Source: Rhodospirillales bacterium URHD0017
GTDB taxonomy: Bacteria; Pseudomonadota; Alphaproteobacteria; Reyranellales; Reyranellaceae
Length of the DNA stretch: 64,000 nt
NCBI GenBank assembly: GCA_900110395.1
Contig: FODP01000002.1
Coordinates: 490,065-554,064 of the forward strand
Direction: 5' to 3'
Below are positions 1 through 8,907 of this stretch, piece by piece. The stretch's first letter is position 1; the number at the start of each line of letters is the position of its first letter. Made by a program: the position numbers and the translations under genes. The notes under the pieces were generated by a model that was not told where the DNA came from, did no database searches, and worked only from the letters and a program-made list of their open reading frames with translations.

Positions 1-698
1 TCCGGCACCAGCAGGACATGCAGGTCCTTGAAGCTCGGCGTGCCGCGCCAGTGATTGGCGACGGCGGTGAACTCGATGCGATCACCCGGCACGTTGCGCA
101 CGAACTTCCACGGGCCGCTGCCAATCGGCTTCTTGCGGAACTCCTCCTCGCCTACCTTCTCGATGTAGTTCTTGGGCATGATGGCGCCTTCGGGCGCCAC
201 GGCGCGCGACAGGCTGGGCGGCAGGCCGATCTGTGGGCTCGACGTGTTCACCTTCACCGTGAGGTCGTCGACCACTTCGATGCTCTTGATGGCGCGTTTC
301 ATGCTCGCCGCGGCGGAGGCGAGCGAACCCGGGCCCATCTGGCGTTCGAGGCTGAACTTGACGTCGTGGGCGGTGAGCTTGTCGCCGTTGTGGAAGGTCT
401 GGCCGGGCCGCAGGAAAAAGGTCCAGCTGAGGCCATCCGGCGCGAGCTCCCAACGCTCGGCGACGCCGGGACCGACACCGCCCTTCTTGAGATCGAAGCC
501 GACCAGCGAGTCGTACATGATCGCCTGGTAGACGGCGTTGCCCGGACGGCCTTCGAGGATCGGATCGAGCGTCTGGGCGCCGAGCGATTCGACGGCGAAG
601 ACGAGCGTGCCTTTCTGGTCCTGGGCCTGAGCAGGCGCGATCGCTGCGACCAACGTGGCGACAGCAAGAGCCATAGCTCCCGCAAGCTGCCGAATCAT
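1..698 (-). CDS. ABC transporter substrate-binding protein, family 5 (5' part only)
   Basis: This is the N-terminal 232 residues of a periplasmic solute-binding protein of the dipeptide/oligopeptide/nickel type (SBP family 5). The gene runs off the left edge of the window. The start is ATG at 696-698, preceded by a strong Shine-Dalgarno GGGAGGAGCTC. Residues 1-26 form a Sec signal peptide ending AQAQ. The mature part has the family's typical openings: a TLDP motif, a WELAPDGLSW-like stretch, and HNGDKLTAHDVKFSLER, followed by SGPWKFV. It would deliver a peptide-like or other small ligand to an inner-membrane ABC permease, whose genes should lie beyond the left edge. The ligand cannot be told from sequence. 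Confidence 0.88.
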   Translation of the reverse strand, partial: MIRQLAGAMALAVATLVAAIAPAQAQDQKGTLVFAVESLGAQTLDPILEGRPGNAVYQAIMYDSLVGFDLKKGGVGPGVAERWELAPDGLSWTFFLRPGQTFHNGDKLTAHDVKFSLERQMGPGSLASAAASMKRAIKSIEVVDDLTVKVNTSSPQIGLPPSLSRAVAPEGAIMPKNYIEKVGEEEFRKKPIGSGPWKFVRNVPGDRIEFTAVANHWRGTPSFKDLHVLLVP

Positions 699-826
699 GA
701 GCTCCTCCCGATACGATGACTTTGTCTTTTGGTTCTTGGGACTCGACGGACGGCAAAACGACTATCGGGCGTGCGTCGGAGACGGTCAATAGCAGCCGAT
801 GTGAAGTGCCGCTTGTCGGACTCTTT

Positions 827-903
827 GCTGGGAGCGCGCCACTCCGTGGCGCTCTTTGTCGATCACACAGCTCATGAGCGCCGCGGAGTGGCGCGCTCCC
901 AGC
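827..903. repeat. Long inverted repeat, 27-nt arms
   Basis: Arms at 827-853 and 877-903 are complementary over 27 nt with one mismatch and are separated by a 23-nt spacer. The right arm overlaps the last base of the livF stop codon. As RNA it would make a very stable hairpin just after livF, so it may act as a terminator or 3' stabiliser, but there is no clear U-tract. It could equally be a dispersed palindromic element. The rest of the 699-902 gap shows no other feature. Confidence 0.6.
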
Positions 904-1637
904 TATGACGCGAGTGGAGCGCTGACGTCCTGTCCGAAGTAGGCGTGCTCGAGGCGATTGGGCAGATCGTCCTCGTTCGTGCGCGCTTCGAGCACAATCG
1001 AGCCGCGCGCCAGCGCGTAGACGCGGTCGGCGAGCTTGAGCGCCTTCTCGATCAGCTGTTCGACCAGCAGCACGGCGGTGCCGGCGTCACGCAACTGCGC
1101 GGCGGCGGCAAGCACGCGATCGACCAGCACCGGCGAGAGACCGGCCGACGGCTCATCGAGCATCAGCAGACGCGGCCGGCGCACCAGGCCCTGCGCCACC
1201 GCCAGCATCTGCTGCTGGCCACCCGACAAGGTCACGGCGCGGTCGTTGCGCTTCTCGGCGATCTCGGGGAAGAACCTCAGCGCCTCCCCGACGCGCGTCC
1301 CCAGTTCGGACCCCTTCATGCCGTAGCCCGCCAGCATGACGTTGTCGTGCACGCTGAGCTGGGTGAAGACGCGGTGGCCCTCGACCACGTGCACCAGCCC
1401 GGCATTCACCGCTTCGCGCGGGCCGGTCTTGCTCATGTCCTGGCCGCCGAAGGTGATCGTGCCGGTGCGCGGCAGCAGGCCGGAGATGGCCTTCAAGAGC
1501 GTGCTCTTGCCCGCGCCATTGGGGCCGAGCAGGGCCACGATCTCGCCGGCGCCGACCGTGAGGTCGATGCCGTTCAGCACGCCGATCTTGCCGTAGCCGG
1601 CCGACAGCCCGCTGATCTTGAGCAATGGCTCGACCAT
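903..1637 (-). CDS. livF: Liv-type ABC transporter ATP-binding protein LivF (system 1)
   Basis: This is a 244-residue cytoplasmic ATPase of a branched-chain amino acid/amide-type ABC importer. It has Walker A GPNGAGKST, signature LSGGQQQ and Walker B LLMLDEPSAGLSP. I chose the ATG at 1635-1637 (MVEPLLKI) because it begins right at the conserved N-terminal strand. The longer in-frame extension to 1721 lies inside the upstream gene and is Arg-rich shadow sequence. The start is 4 bases after the stop of the fused livM-livG gene, so the two are co-transcribed and LivF would pair with the LivG domain. The substrate is not predictable. Confidence 0.93.
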   Translation of the reverse strand: MVEPLLKISGLSAGYGKIGVLNGIDLTVGAGEIVALLGPNGAGKSTLLKAISGLLPRTGTITFGGQDMSKTGPREAVNAGLVHVVEGHRVFTQLSVHDNVMLAGYGMKGSELGTRVGEALRFFPEIAEKRNDRAVTLSGGQQQMLAVAQGLVRRPRLLMLDEPSAGLSPVLVDRVLAAAAQLRDAGTAVLLVEQLIEKALKLADRVYALARGSIVLEARTNEDDLPNRLEHAYFGQDVSAPLAS

Positions 1638-1641
1638 CGGG

Positions 1642-3453
1642 TTAGGCGCCGAGGTAGGCACTGACGACCTCCCGGTGCGAGCGGATCTCGTTGGGTGTGC
1701 CCGCCGCCAGCGTCTTGCCAAGATTGAGCACGGTCACGCGATCGCAAATGTCGAAGATCAGGTCGGCATGATGCTCGACCAGCAGCACGCCAACGCCCTC
1801 ACGGCTGCTCGCCTTGATGAGGTTGCCGAGGCGGCGGATCTCCTCGGCCGACAGGCCGGCCGCCGGCTCGTCGAGGAGCAGGAAGGCCGGCTTCAGCATC
1901 AGCGCGCGCGCGATCTCGATGAACCTGAGCTCGCTGTGCTGCAGGCGGTCGGCGCGCACCTGGGCCAACGATTCGAGGCCGACGGTGGCCAGCGCCTGCA
2001 GCGCTGCCGCCTTGAGGTGCCTCTCGTCGCGCCGGTGACGCGGCAGCGCCAGAATCGATTCGGTGAAGGTCCCGTGGCCGTGCACCGTGCCGCCGATCAT
2101 GACGTTCTCCAGCACCGAAGCGGCGCCGACCAGGCGCGGCGTCTGGAAGGTGCGGGAGATGCGGTAGCCGGCGCGGGCATGCGGCAAAGCGAAGGGCAGC
2201 TCGGCGCCGTCGAGCGTCATCTGGCCGGCGTTCGGCCGGTAGTAGCCCGAGATCACGTTCAAGGTCGTGGTCTTGCCGCTGCCGTTCGGCCCGATCAGGC
2301 CGTGGACCTCGCCCGACCTGACTTCGAGGTCGAGCCCATCGATGGCGCGCACACCACCGAAATGCAGCTCGATGTCGCGGAGCGCGATAGTGCTCTTGCC
2401 TCTGCTGCGACCGTCGCCGCCCAGCACGCGGCCGAGCAGGTCGGGCCGCGGCACGATCTCGCGGTGCTGCTCGAGCGGGCGGCGGTTCTTGTAGTCGAGG
2501 AGATCGGCGATGCCGCCCGGGATCACCAGCACGATCACCAGCAGCAGCGCGGCGTAGAGGAACGTCGACCATTGCACGAGGGGTGCCGCGAACTCGGGCA
2601 GCGCCGTCAGAATGATGGTGCCCAGCGCCGGTCCCAGGATCGAGCCGCGCCCGCCGATCAGGATGGCGATGAAGAACAGAACCGAGATCTCGAAGGTGAA
2701 GGCGTCGGGCGTGATGTAGGACTGCAGCGAGGCGAACAGCCCGCCAGCCACGCCGCCGAGCGCGCCGGCAAAGAGGAACACCGCGATCAGCAGCCGGGGC
2801 TTGGCGATGCCCGAGGCCTCGGCCGCGACCTCGGCGTCGCGGATGGCGACCAGCGCGCGGCCGAAACGGCTGGACGCGATATTGGCCGTCATCCAGGTCG
2901 CGAGCGCCGCCAGGATGAAGCAGAAGTAGTAGAAGCCCCAGCCGGGATCGAACGGCCAGGGAAACACCGGACCCGGTGTGCCGACGCCGCCGCCGGTCAC
3001 GCTCTTCCAGGCAAGCGCCACCTGGGTGACGATGGTGGCGAAGCCCAGCGTCGTCATGGCGAAGTAGAAGGTGCGCAGCCTGAGCGCCGGCAGCCCGACG
3101 ATCACGCCGGCTGCCGCACCGATCACGCCGCCCGCGATCAGTGCGAGGTAGGGATGCCACGGATCAGTCGCGGTGCCCGCCGTCAGCGCCGCGGTGGTGT
3201 AGGCGCCGAGCGTCAGCATTGACACCCAGCCGATGGCGATTTGGCCGGCATAGCCCACTACCAGGTTCAGGCCGGCCGACAGGATCCAATAAATGTAGGC
3301 GCGCTGGGCGATGACCCCGATGTAGGAATCGTCGAGCAGCGGCAGCAGCAGGCCGACAAGCCCGAGCAGAATCCACGACACGCTGCCTTCGAGCTTGCCC
3401 AGCAGGGAGCGCTCGCCGACGCGCACCGGACCAGAGGCGGTGGCGTCCGTCAT
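1642..3453 (-). CDS. Fused Liv-type permease/ATPase (LivM-LivG)
   Basis: This 603-residue protein joins an inner-membrane LivM-type permease (about residues 20-330, several hydrophobic helices, permease motif around VGLPALRLRTFYFAMTTLGF) to a LivG-type ATPase (about 355-603). Walker A GPNGSGKTT lies near residue 390 and Walker B reads FLLLDEPAAGLS. The usual LSGGQ signature is degenerate here, reading LQHSELRFIEIARAL. Such fusions occur in this family, though separate livM and livG genes are more common. The ATG at 3451-3453 follows a GAGGGGCGG Shine-Dalgarno and lies 10 bases after the livH stop. It should form one half of an importer with LivH and LivF. Confidence 0.93.
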   Translation of the reverse strand: MTDATASGPVRVGERSLLGKLEGSVSWILLGLVGLLLPLLDDSYIGVIAQRAYIYWILSAGLNLVVGYAGQIAIGWVSMLTLGAYTTAALTAGTATDPWHPYLALIAGGVIGAAAGVIVGLPALRLRTFYFAMTTLGFATIVTQVALAWKSVTGGGVGTPGPVFPWPFDPGWGFYYFCFILAALATWMTANIASSRFGRALVAIRDAEVAAEASGIAKPRLLIAVFLFAGALGGVAGGLFASLQSYITPDAFTFEISVLFFIAILIGGRGSILGPALGTIILTALPEFAAPLVQWSTFLYAALLLVIVLVIPGGIADLLDYKNRRPLEQHREIVPRPDLLGRVLGGDGRSRGKSTIALRDIELHFGGVRAIDGLDLEVRSGEVHGLIGPNGSGKTTTLNVISGYYRPNAGQMTLDGAELPFALPHARAGYRISRTFQTPRLVGAASVLENVMIGGTVHGHGTFTESILALPRHRRDERHLKAAALQALATVGLESLAQVRADRLQHSELRFIEIARALMLKPAFLLLDEPAAGLSAEEIRRLGNLIKASSREGVGVLLVEHHADLIFDICDRVTVLNLGKTLAAGTPNEIRSHREVVSAYLGA

Positions 3454-3463
3454 GCCCCGCCCC

Positions 3464-4321
3464 TCACACGCGCCGCGCCGTCGCGGCACCGGCCAGGCCC
3501 TCGGGCCTGAGCAGCAGCACCACGATGAACACCGCGAACACCGCGACCGCGGCGAAGATGCCGCCGACCAGGAAGTTCGCCGCTTGCTGGAAGACGCCGA
3601 GCGCCAGGCCACCGATCACGGCGCCGCGGTTCGACCCCATGCCGCCCAGCGCCACCGGCACGAAGCCGTAGAAGTTGAGGATCGCCTGGTTGCCGAAGAA
3701 GGCGAGCAGAATTTCCGCGCCGGAGAATCCGGCTAGGGCGCCAATCATGCCGGCGAGCGCATAGCTTGCCATGCGCAGGCCGGTCTCCGGCAGCCCCAGC
3801 GCGCGGGCGGCGTAGGCGTCCTCGGCGATCGCCAGGAAGGCGCGGCCGATCAGCGTCTTGCGGTAGAGCAGCTCGAGGCCGACGATGGTGACCGCGCACG
3901 CCAGCATGGGCAGCCAGAACTGCTGGTCGAGCCAGCCCGGCCCGATCGGAATTAGGCGCGGAAACGGCCGCGCGTCGGTGCCCCACCAGATGGCGGTGAG
4001 CTGCTGAATCATCAGGGCGAAGGCCAGAGTCGACAGCACGTAAAGGTGCTGGTCGATGCTCTTCAGGACCGGGCGGACGGTGACGATCTCGGTGACGATA
4101 CCGAGCACGGCGCCGCACGCCAGGACCAGCACGAGGCCCACGATCGTGGGCAGGCCCCATTCGGTGATGAAGAGCGCGCCCAGCACACCGCCCAGCATTC
4201 CCAGCATGCCAGCAGTAAAGCTGAACACACGCGACGCGGAGAACATCACGTTGTACGTGATGCCGATCAGTGCGTAGACCGCTCCTACCGCGAGGCCGTA
4301 GGAAACGATCGATGCGAACAT
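3464..4321 (-). CDS. livH: Liv-type ABC transporter permease LivH (system 1)
   Basis: This is a 285-residue inner-membrane permease of the branched-chain amino acid type, with about eight hydrophobic segments. The N-terminus (MFASIVSYGLAVGAVYALIG) and the PVALGGMGSNRGAVIGGLALG segment near the C-terminus are typical of LivH. It starts 3 bases after the stop of the binding-protein gene and precedes the fused livM-livG gene. The order binding protein-livH-livMG-livF gives a complete importer on the minus strand. Confidence 0.93.
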   Translation of the reverse strand: MFASIVSYGLAVGAVYALIGITYNVMFSASRVFSFTAGMLGMLGGVLGALFITEWGLPTIVGLVLVLACGAVLGIVTEIVTVRPVLKSIDQHLYVLSTLAFALMIQQLTAIWWGTDARPFPRLIPIGPGWLDQQFWLPMLACAVTIVGLELLYRKTLIGRAFLAIAEDAYAARALGLPETGLRMASYALAGMIGALAGFSGAEILLAFFGNQAILNFYGFVPVALGGMGSNRGAVIGGLALGVFQQAANFLVGGIFAAVAVFAVFIVVLLLRPEGLAGAATARRV

Positions 4322-4324
4322 GGT

Positions 4325-5518
4325 CTAGCTGTTGTACCCCGGCGCCAGGTTGAAGGCGCCGTCCTTCAGCGAATTGACCTCGCACATCACGACTTCCCTG
4401 TCGGGGAAGCCGTTGTGCTGCTCCGGCGTCCAGGTGACGGTGCCGTAGACGCCCGGCCAGTCCTTGATCTTGTTCCAGTAGGCAACGACCTCGTCGGACT
4501 TGGTGCCGGCGGCCTTGAACGTCTGGGCCATCATCTGGGCGCCGTCCCAGCCCAGCGCGATCCACCACAGCAGCGTGTCGCCCATCTCGATCTTGGACTT
4601 CTTCAGGCGCTCGACGAACGCCTGGGCGCGCGGCGGCAGCTTGCCGTCGACGTAGCAGCAGTTGCGGAAGTTGTTCGAGTAGACCTTGTTCCAGTTCTCC
4701 GGCTTCTCGAGCAGGGCCTTGGTCTGGCCCGACCCGAGCGTGGTCTGGCCGACCACGGGCACGTCCCAGCCCATGGCGCCGCGCGTGTTCAGGATGCGCG
4801 ACAGGAAGCCGGCATTGACGCTCCACGGCATGACGACCTGGGCGCCGGCACTCTGCATGCGCAGCATGTCGGGCTTGAGGTCGGGATTGGCCGCGTCGAC
4901 ATGGCCCTGGTAGACGACGTCGACGCCCTTGGCCTTCAGCATCGGCACGTAGGTGTTGACCGAGGCGGTGCCGTAGCCGGTGGTGTCGCTGATGACCGCG
5001 ACCTTCTTGAGCTTCAGCACGTCAACCACGTAGTAGTTGGCGCCGCCGCCGACCTGCGTGTTGGTCGGCGCGATGCGGAAGGACATCGGGTACTTCTTGA
5101 CGTCGATCAGCTCGTCGACCCAGCACGGGTGCAGCATCGCCACCTTGTCGCGGGCGATCAGCGGTGTCGCCGCCAGCGCCTCACCGGAGTTCACCGGTCC
5201 GAAGATGACGCCGACCTTCTGGCGCTGGGTCAGCTCGGCCACGGCGTTGACCGCCTTGGTGGGCTCGCTCTGGGTGTCGCGCACGATCAGCTCGAGCTTG
5301 CGGCCGTTGATGCCGCCCGCGGCGTTGATCTCGTCGATTCCGAGCTGGACGCCGCGGTTGATGCCGACGCCGGTCGATGACGAAGGCCCGGTCAATGCCG
5401 GCAGGTAACCGATGCGGATCGGGTCGCTCTGAGCGATCGCCGGGGCGGCCAGCCCAGATGTTAGCGATACCACGCCGGCGGCTGAACCGGTCAGGACTGT
5501 GCGACGCTTGATCGACAT
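4325..5518 (-). CDS. Liv-type ABC transporter substrate-binding protein (system 1)
   Basis: This 397-residue periplasmic binding protein belongs to the type-1 fold (Leu/Ile/Val, amide and urea binding group). The N-terminus has a twin-arginine-like signal with SIKRRTVLTGSAAG, and cleavage is predicted after APAIAQ. The GYLPALTGPSSSTG and EINAAGGINGRKLEL segments are characteristic of the family. The ATG at 5516-5518 has GGAGG upstream; a 27-residue upstream extension is unlikely. It is the first gene of the operon and would set ligand choice, which cannot be read from sequence. Export by Tat is inferred from the RR motif only. Confidence 0.92.
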   Translation of the reverse strand: MSIKRRTVLTGSAAGVVSLTSGLAAPAIAQSDPIRIGYLPALTGPSSSTGVGINRGVQLGIDEINAAGGINGRKLELIVRDTQSEPTKAVNAVAELTQRQKVGVIFGPVNSGEALAATPLIARDKVAMLHPCWVDELIDVKKYPMSFRIAPTNTQVGGGANYYVVDVLKLKKVAVISDTTGYGTASVNTYVPMLKAKGVDVVYQGHVDAANPDLKPDMLRMQSAGAQVVMPWSVNAGFLSRILNTRGAMGWDVPVVGQTTLGSGQTKALLEKPENWNKVYSNNFRNCCYVDGKLPPRAQAFVERLKKSKIEMGDTLLWWIALGWDGAQMMAQTFKAAGTKSDEVVAYWNKIKDWPGVYGTVTWTPEQHNGFPDREVVMCEVNSLKDGAFNLAPGYNS

Positions 5519-5582
5519 GTCGTTCCTCCACACCCCAATTTTATGAGCTTGGCGCACTTCAGGGCGCCTGATGACGGCGAGC

Positions 5583-6149
5583 CTATCGCCGTTGGCCAAC
5601 CGCGGTCAAACCCTTCCGCTCGGCCAGCCGCTGTGTGATCTCTTCGACGATCTGAAACGGCGTTCCGCTGATATCGACAACGATCGCTAGCTCAGGCGCC
5701 GGCTCCTCGAGGGTCGCGAACTGACTATCGAGCAATGCGGTCGGCATGAAGTGGCCTTGGCGTGCCGCCATGCGCTCCCCGATCAACTCGCGCGAGCCCT
5801 TGAGATGGACCAGGACGACGTCCAGCCGGTCGCCGACGACGATGTCGCGGTAGGCCCGCTTCAGCGCCGAGCAGGTCACGACGCCGGAGTCACCTTTGCC
5901 GCGCCAGTCGTCGATGCGGGCGGCGATCTTGCGCAGCCAGGGGGTGCGGTCGGTATCGCTGAGCGGCGTGCCGGCGCTCATCTTGGCGACATTCTCGGGC
6001 GGATGCAGGGCGTCGCCTTCCTGGAAGTGCCAGCCCAGCCGCTCGGCCAGCAGCCTGCCGACGGTGGTCTTGCCCGAACCTGAAACCCCCATGACGACCA
6101 GGACCTTGGGCAGAACCATAGGGCGGTTGTGAGCAGCATGCCGGTCCAT
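5583..6149 (-). CDS. gntK: Gluconokinase
   Basis: This cytosolic kinase phosphorylates D-gluconate with ATP to 6-phosphogluconate. The P-loop GVSGSGKT is at residues 21-28. The family motifs EGDALHPPENVAKM, PLSDTDRTPWL, CSALKRAYRD and ARQGHFMP all match GntK. With the start at 6149 it has 188 residues. An alternative ATG at 6117-6119 gives 178, closer to the roughly 175 of the E. coli enzyme, but lacks a Shine-Dalgarno; the 6149 start has GGGAGG at a rather long spacing. It is divergent from fgd, 43 bases away. With fgd and the 6-phosphogluconate dehydrogenase gene at 16.9-17.8 kb it suggests a local glucose/gluconate oxidation module. Confidence 0.93.
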   Translation of the reverse strand: MDRHAAHNRPMVLPKVLVVMGVSGSGKTTVGRLLAERLGWHFQEGDALHPPENVAKMSAGTPLSDTDRTPWLRKIAARIDDWRGKGDSGVVTCSALKRAYRDIVVGDRLDVVLVHLKGSRELIGERMAARQGHFMPTALLDSQFATLEEPAPELAIVVDISGTPFQIVEEITQRLAERKGLTAVGQRR

Positions 6150-6192
6150 TAAGACTTCGCCTGACCTCCCGTTTCCATAAGGAAGCATTACC

Positions 6193-7197
6193 GTGCTCAA
6201 GCTCGGATACAAGGCGTCGGCCGAACAATTCGCGCCCGGCAAGCTGCTCGACTTCTCGGTCCATGCCGAGAAGGCCGGGTTCGAATCGGTGTTCGTCAGC
6301 GACCACTTCCAGCCGTGGAAGCACATCGACGGCCACGCGCCGAACTCGATCGCCTGGATGGGCGCGCTCGGCGCCCGCACCGCGAAGGTCGATATCGGCA
6401 CCAGCGTGCTGACGCCGACCTTCCGCTATCACCCGTCGATCGTGGCCCAGGCCTTCGGCACCCTGGGCTCCATGTTCCCGGGCCGCGTCATTCTGGGCAT
6501 CGGCACCGGCGAATCGCTGAACGAGGTGCCGTCGACCGGCCAGCCCTGGCCCGAGTTCAAGGAACGCTTCGCCCGCCTGCGCGAGGCGGTGAACCTCATA
6601 CGCACGCTGTGGCGCGGCGAGCGCGTCAGCTTCGAGGGCGAGTACTACAAGACCGAGAAGGCCACGATCTACGACCGGCCCGACATCGAGATTCCCATCT
6701 ACGTCGCCGCTGCAGGCGCGCTGGTCGCAAAGTACGCCGGCCGCACGGGCGACGGCTTCATCTGCACCAGCGGCAAGAAGCGCGAGCTCTACACCGAGAC
6801 GCTGCTGCCCAAGGTCGCCGAGGGAATCGCCGCTGGCGGGCCCAAGGCGCGGCCCTACGACCACATGATCGAGGTCAAGGTCTCGTTCGACACCGACAAG
6901 GAGCGCGCGCTGCAGGACACGCGGCATTGGGCGGCGCTGGCGCTGACGCCCGAGGAGAAGATGTCGGTCGAGGATCCCGTCGAGATGCAGCGCCTGGCCG
7001 ACGCCCTGCCGCTCGAGCGCGCGGCCAGCCGCTGGATCGTGTCCAGCGACCCCGACGAGCAGGTCGAGAAGATCGGCTACTACGTGGGCCTGGGCTTCAA
7101 CCACCTCGTCTTCCACGCGCCCGGGCCCGACCAGGCGCGCTTCCTCGATCTCTACGGCAAGGAAGTCCTGCCGCGGTTGCGCAAGCGCTTCGGATGA
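6193..7197 (+). CDS. fgd: F420-dependent glucose-6-phosphate dehydrogenase
   Basis: This 334-residue LLM-family enzyme should oxidise glucose 6-phosphate to 6-phosphogluconolactone with reduction of F420. Similarity to mycobacterial Fgd1 is strong from end to end: [68 protein letters not shown]. Catalytic and cofactor-site residues Asp37, His38, Trp42 and Glu107 match Asp39, His40, Trp44 and Glu109 of Fgd1. The phosphate ligands Lys195, Lys256 and Arg280 match Lys198, Lys259 and Arg283, so glucose 6-phosphate is the likely substrate. The GTG start follows AAGGAAG. Its stop overlaps the cofE start (ATGA), placing the F420 reductant and F420 biosynthesis in one operon. Confidence 0.93.
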   Translation: MLKLGYKASAEQFAPGKLLDFSVHAEKAGFESVFVSDHFQPWKHIDGHAPNSIAWMGALGARTAKVDIGTSVLTPTFRYHPSIVAQAFGTLGSMFPGRVILGIGTGESLNEVPSTGQPWPEFKERFARLREAVNLIRTLWRGERVSFEGEYYKTEKATIYDRPDIEIPIYVAAAGALVAKYAGRTGDGFICTSGKKRELYTETLLPKVAEGIAAGGPKARPYDHMIEVKVSFDTDKERALQDTRHWAALALTPEEKMSVEDPVEMQRLADALPLERAASRWIVSSDPDEQVEKIGYYVGLGFNHLVFHAPGPDQARFLDLYGKEVLPRLRKRFG

Positions 7198-7967
7198 GTG
7201 CGACTGCCAAGCTCGAGCTGCTGGCCATCCCCGGCCTGCCGATGATCAAGGCGGGCGACGACCTGGCGGCGCTGGTCGCCGAGGGATTCAAGCGCGCCGG
7301 CCTCAAGCCGCAGAAAGGCGACGTGCTGGCGCTCGCCCAGAAGATCGTCTCCAAGGCCGAAGGCCGCAGCGTCGAGCTCGCCAAGGTGAAGCCCTCGCAG
7401 AAGGCCATCGCGCTGGCGGCGGAGGTGCAGAAGGACCCGCGGCTGGTCGAGCTGATCCTGTCGGAATCGGTACGCGTGGTGCGCTCGCGGCCCAACGTGC
7501 TGATCGTCGAGCACAAGCGCGGCTGGGTCATGGCCAATGCCGGCATCGACCAGTCCAACGTGGGACCGACCGACGGCGTCGAGCGTGCCCTGCTGCTGCC
7601 GGTCGATCCCGACGGCAGCGCTGCCAGGATACGCATGCGCCTCGGCGAGCTTCTGGGCACCGCGCCCGCCGTCATCATCACCGACAGCTTCGGCCGTGCC
7701 TGGCGGCGCGGGACGCAAGGCATCGCCATCGGCGCGGCGGGCCTCCCTGCCCTGCTCGACCTGCGGGGCAACCCAGATCTCTTCGGCCGCACCCTGCAGG
7801 TCAGCATCTCGGGCTTCGCCGACGATATCGCGGCCGCCTCCTCGCTGGTCCAGGGCCAGGGCAACGAAGCACAGCCCGCCATCCTGGTCCGCGGGCTCAC
7901 CTGGAGCGCACCCGACAATCCGGCCTCGGAGCTGGTGCGGCCCGCGGCCGAGGACATGTTCCGGTGA
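7194..7967 (+). CDS. cofE: Coenzyme F420-0:L-glutamate ligase
   Basis: This 257-residue CofE/FbiB-N-type enzyme adds L-glutamate residues to F420-0 with GTP. Family motifs are visible: [52 protein letters not shown] and the [19 protein letters not shown] segment. It is the stand-alone form with no C-terminal nitroreductase-like domain as found in mycobacterial FbiB, so the dehydro-F420 reduction needed in the phosphoenolpyruvate route would require another protein. The ATG overlaps the fgd stop. I see no internal damage. Confidence 0.95.
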   Translation: MSATAKLELLAIPGLPMIKAGDDLAALVAEGFKRAGLKPQKGDVLALAQKIVSKAEGRSVELAKVKPSQKAIALAAEVQKDPRLVELILSESVRVVRSRPNVLIVEHKRGWVMANAGIDQSNVGPTDGVERALLLPVDPDGSAARIRMRLGELLGTAPAVIITDSFGRAWRRGTQGIAIGAAGLPALLDLRGNPDLFGRTLQVSISGFADDIAAASSLVQGQGNEAQPAILVRGLTWSAPDNPASELVRPAAEDMFR

Positions 7968-7977
7968 GCCCATTCCG

Positions 7978-8907
7978 ATGAGCAGGGGCCTGGTCGTCGC
8001 CCTGTCCGGCGGTGTCGGCGGGGCCAAGCTCGCTTTGGGCCTGAGCCGCATCCTCCCGCTCGACGAGCTGCTGGTCGTCGCCAACACCGGCGACGACTTC
8101 GAGCATCTCGGCCTCACGATCTGCCCCGACATCGACACGCTCACCTACGTGCTGGCCGGCCTCGACAACACCGAGCAGGGCTGGGGCCGGCGCGACGAGA
8201 CCTGGTCGTTCATGGCGACCATCGCCTCGGTGGGCGGTGCCGACTGGTTCCGCCTGGGCGATCGCGACCTCGCCCTGCATGTCGAGCGCACGCGCCGCCT
8301 GCGCGCCGGCGAGACGCTGACTGAGATCACATCCGACATCACGCACCGGCTGGGCGTAAAGAGCCGCATCCTGCCGATGAGCGACGACCCGGTGCGCACG
8401 CGCGTGCTGACCGACTCGGGCTGGATCGACTTCCAGGACTATTTCGTGCGCCAGCAATGCCGGCCGGTCGTGCGCAAGCTCGAGTTCGACGGCGCGCCAA
8501 AGGCGCGTCCTCAGCCGGACGTCATCGAGGCTTTGGCCGGCAAGGTCCGCGCCATCGTGATCTGCCCGTCCAACCCCTTCATCAGCATCGAGCCGATCCT
8601 GGCCGTTCCCGGCATGCGCGCGGCCATCGAGACATGCGACGCGCCGGTGGTCGCCATCTCGCCGATCGTCGGCGGCACGGCGGTCAAGGGCCCAACCGCC
8701 AAGATGTTGCAGGAGCTCGGCCTCACCGTGAGCTCCGCCTCGGTCGCGAAGCGTTACGGCGACCTGCTCGACGGCTACATTGTCGATCACGGCGATTCGC
8801 AGGGCATCCCGGGCAAGGTGCACGTGACCCCGACCCTGATGAAGACCGTTGCCGACAAGGAGGTGCTGGCGCGGTCGACGCTCGCCTTCGCCGATTCGCT
8901 GACATGA
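7978..8907 (+). CDS. cofD: F420 biosynthesis phospho-transferase CofD/FbiA
   Basis: This 309-residue enzyme transfers the phospho-lactyl, phosphoenolpyruvyl or phosphoglyceryl group from the guanylylated donor made by CofC onto FO. The N-terminal VALSGGVGGAKLALGL, the VVANTGDDFEHLGL segment and SNPFISIEPIL are CofD hallmarks. The start lies 10 bases after the cofE stop; the Shine-Dalgarno is weak, consistent with translational coupling. Its last codons overlap cofC by 4 bases. Which three-carbon unit is used (2-phospholactate, phosphoenolpyruvate or 3-phosphoglycerate) cannot be decided from sequence alone. Confidence 0.94.
   Translation: MSRGLVVALSGGVGGAKLALGLSRILPLDELLVVANTGDDFEHLGLTICPDIDTLTYVLAGLDNTEQGWGRRDETWSFMATIASVGGADWFRLGDRDLALHVERTRRLRAGETLTEITSDITHRLGVKSRILPMSDDPVRTRVLTDSGWIDFQDYFVRQQCRPVVRKLEFDGAPKARPQPDVIEALAGKVRAIVICPSNPFISIEPILAVPGMRAAIETCDAPVVAISPIVGGTAVKGPTAKMLQELGLTVSSASVAKRYGDLLDGYIVDHGDSQGIPGKVHVTPTLMKTVADKEVLARSTLAFADSLT

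Noticed and set aside
6150..6401. 84-residue N-terminal extension of gluconokinase
   Set aside because: It overlaps the fgd start on the other strand and lies outside the normal length of the family.
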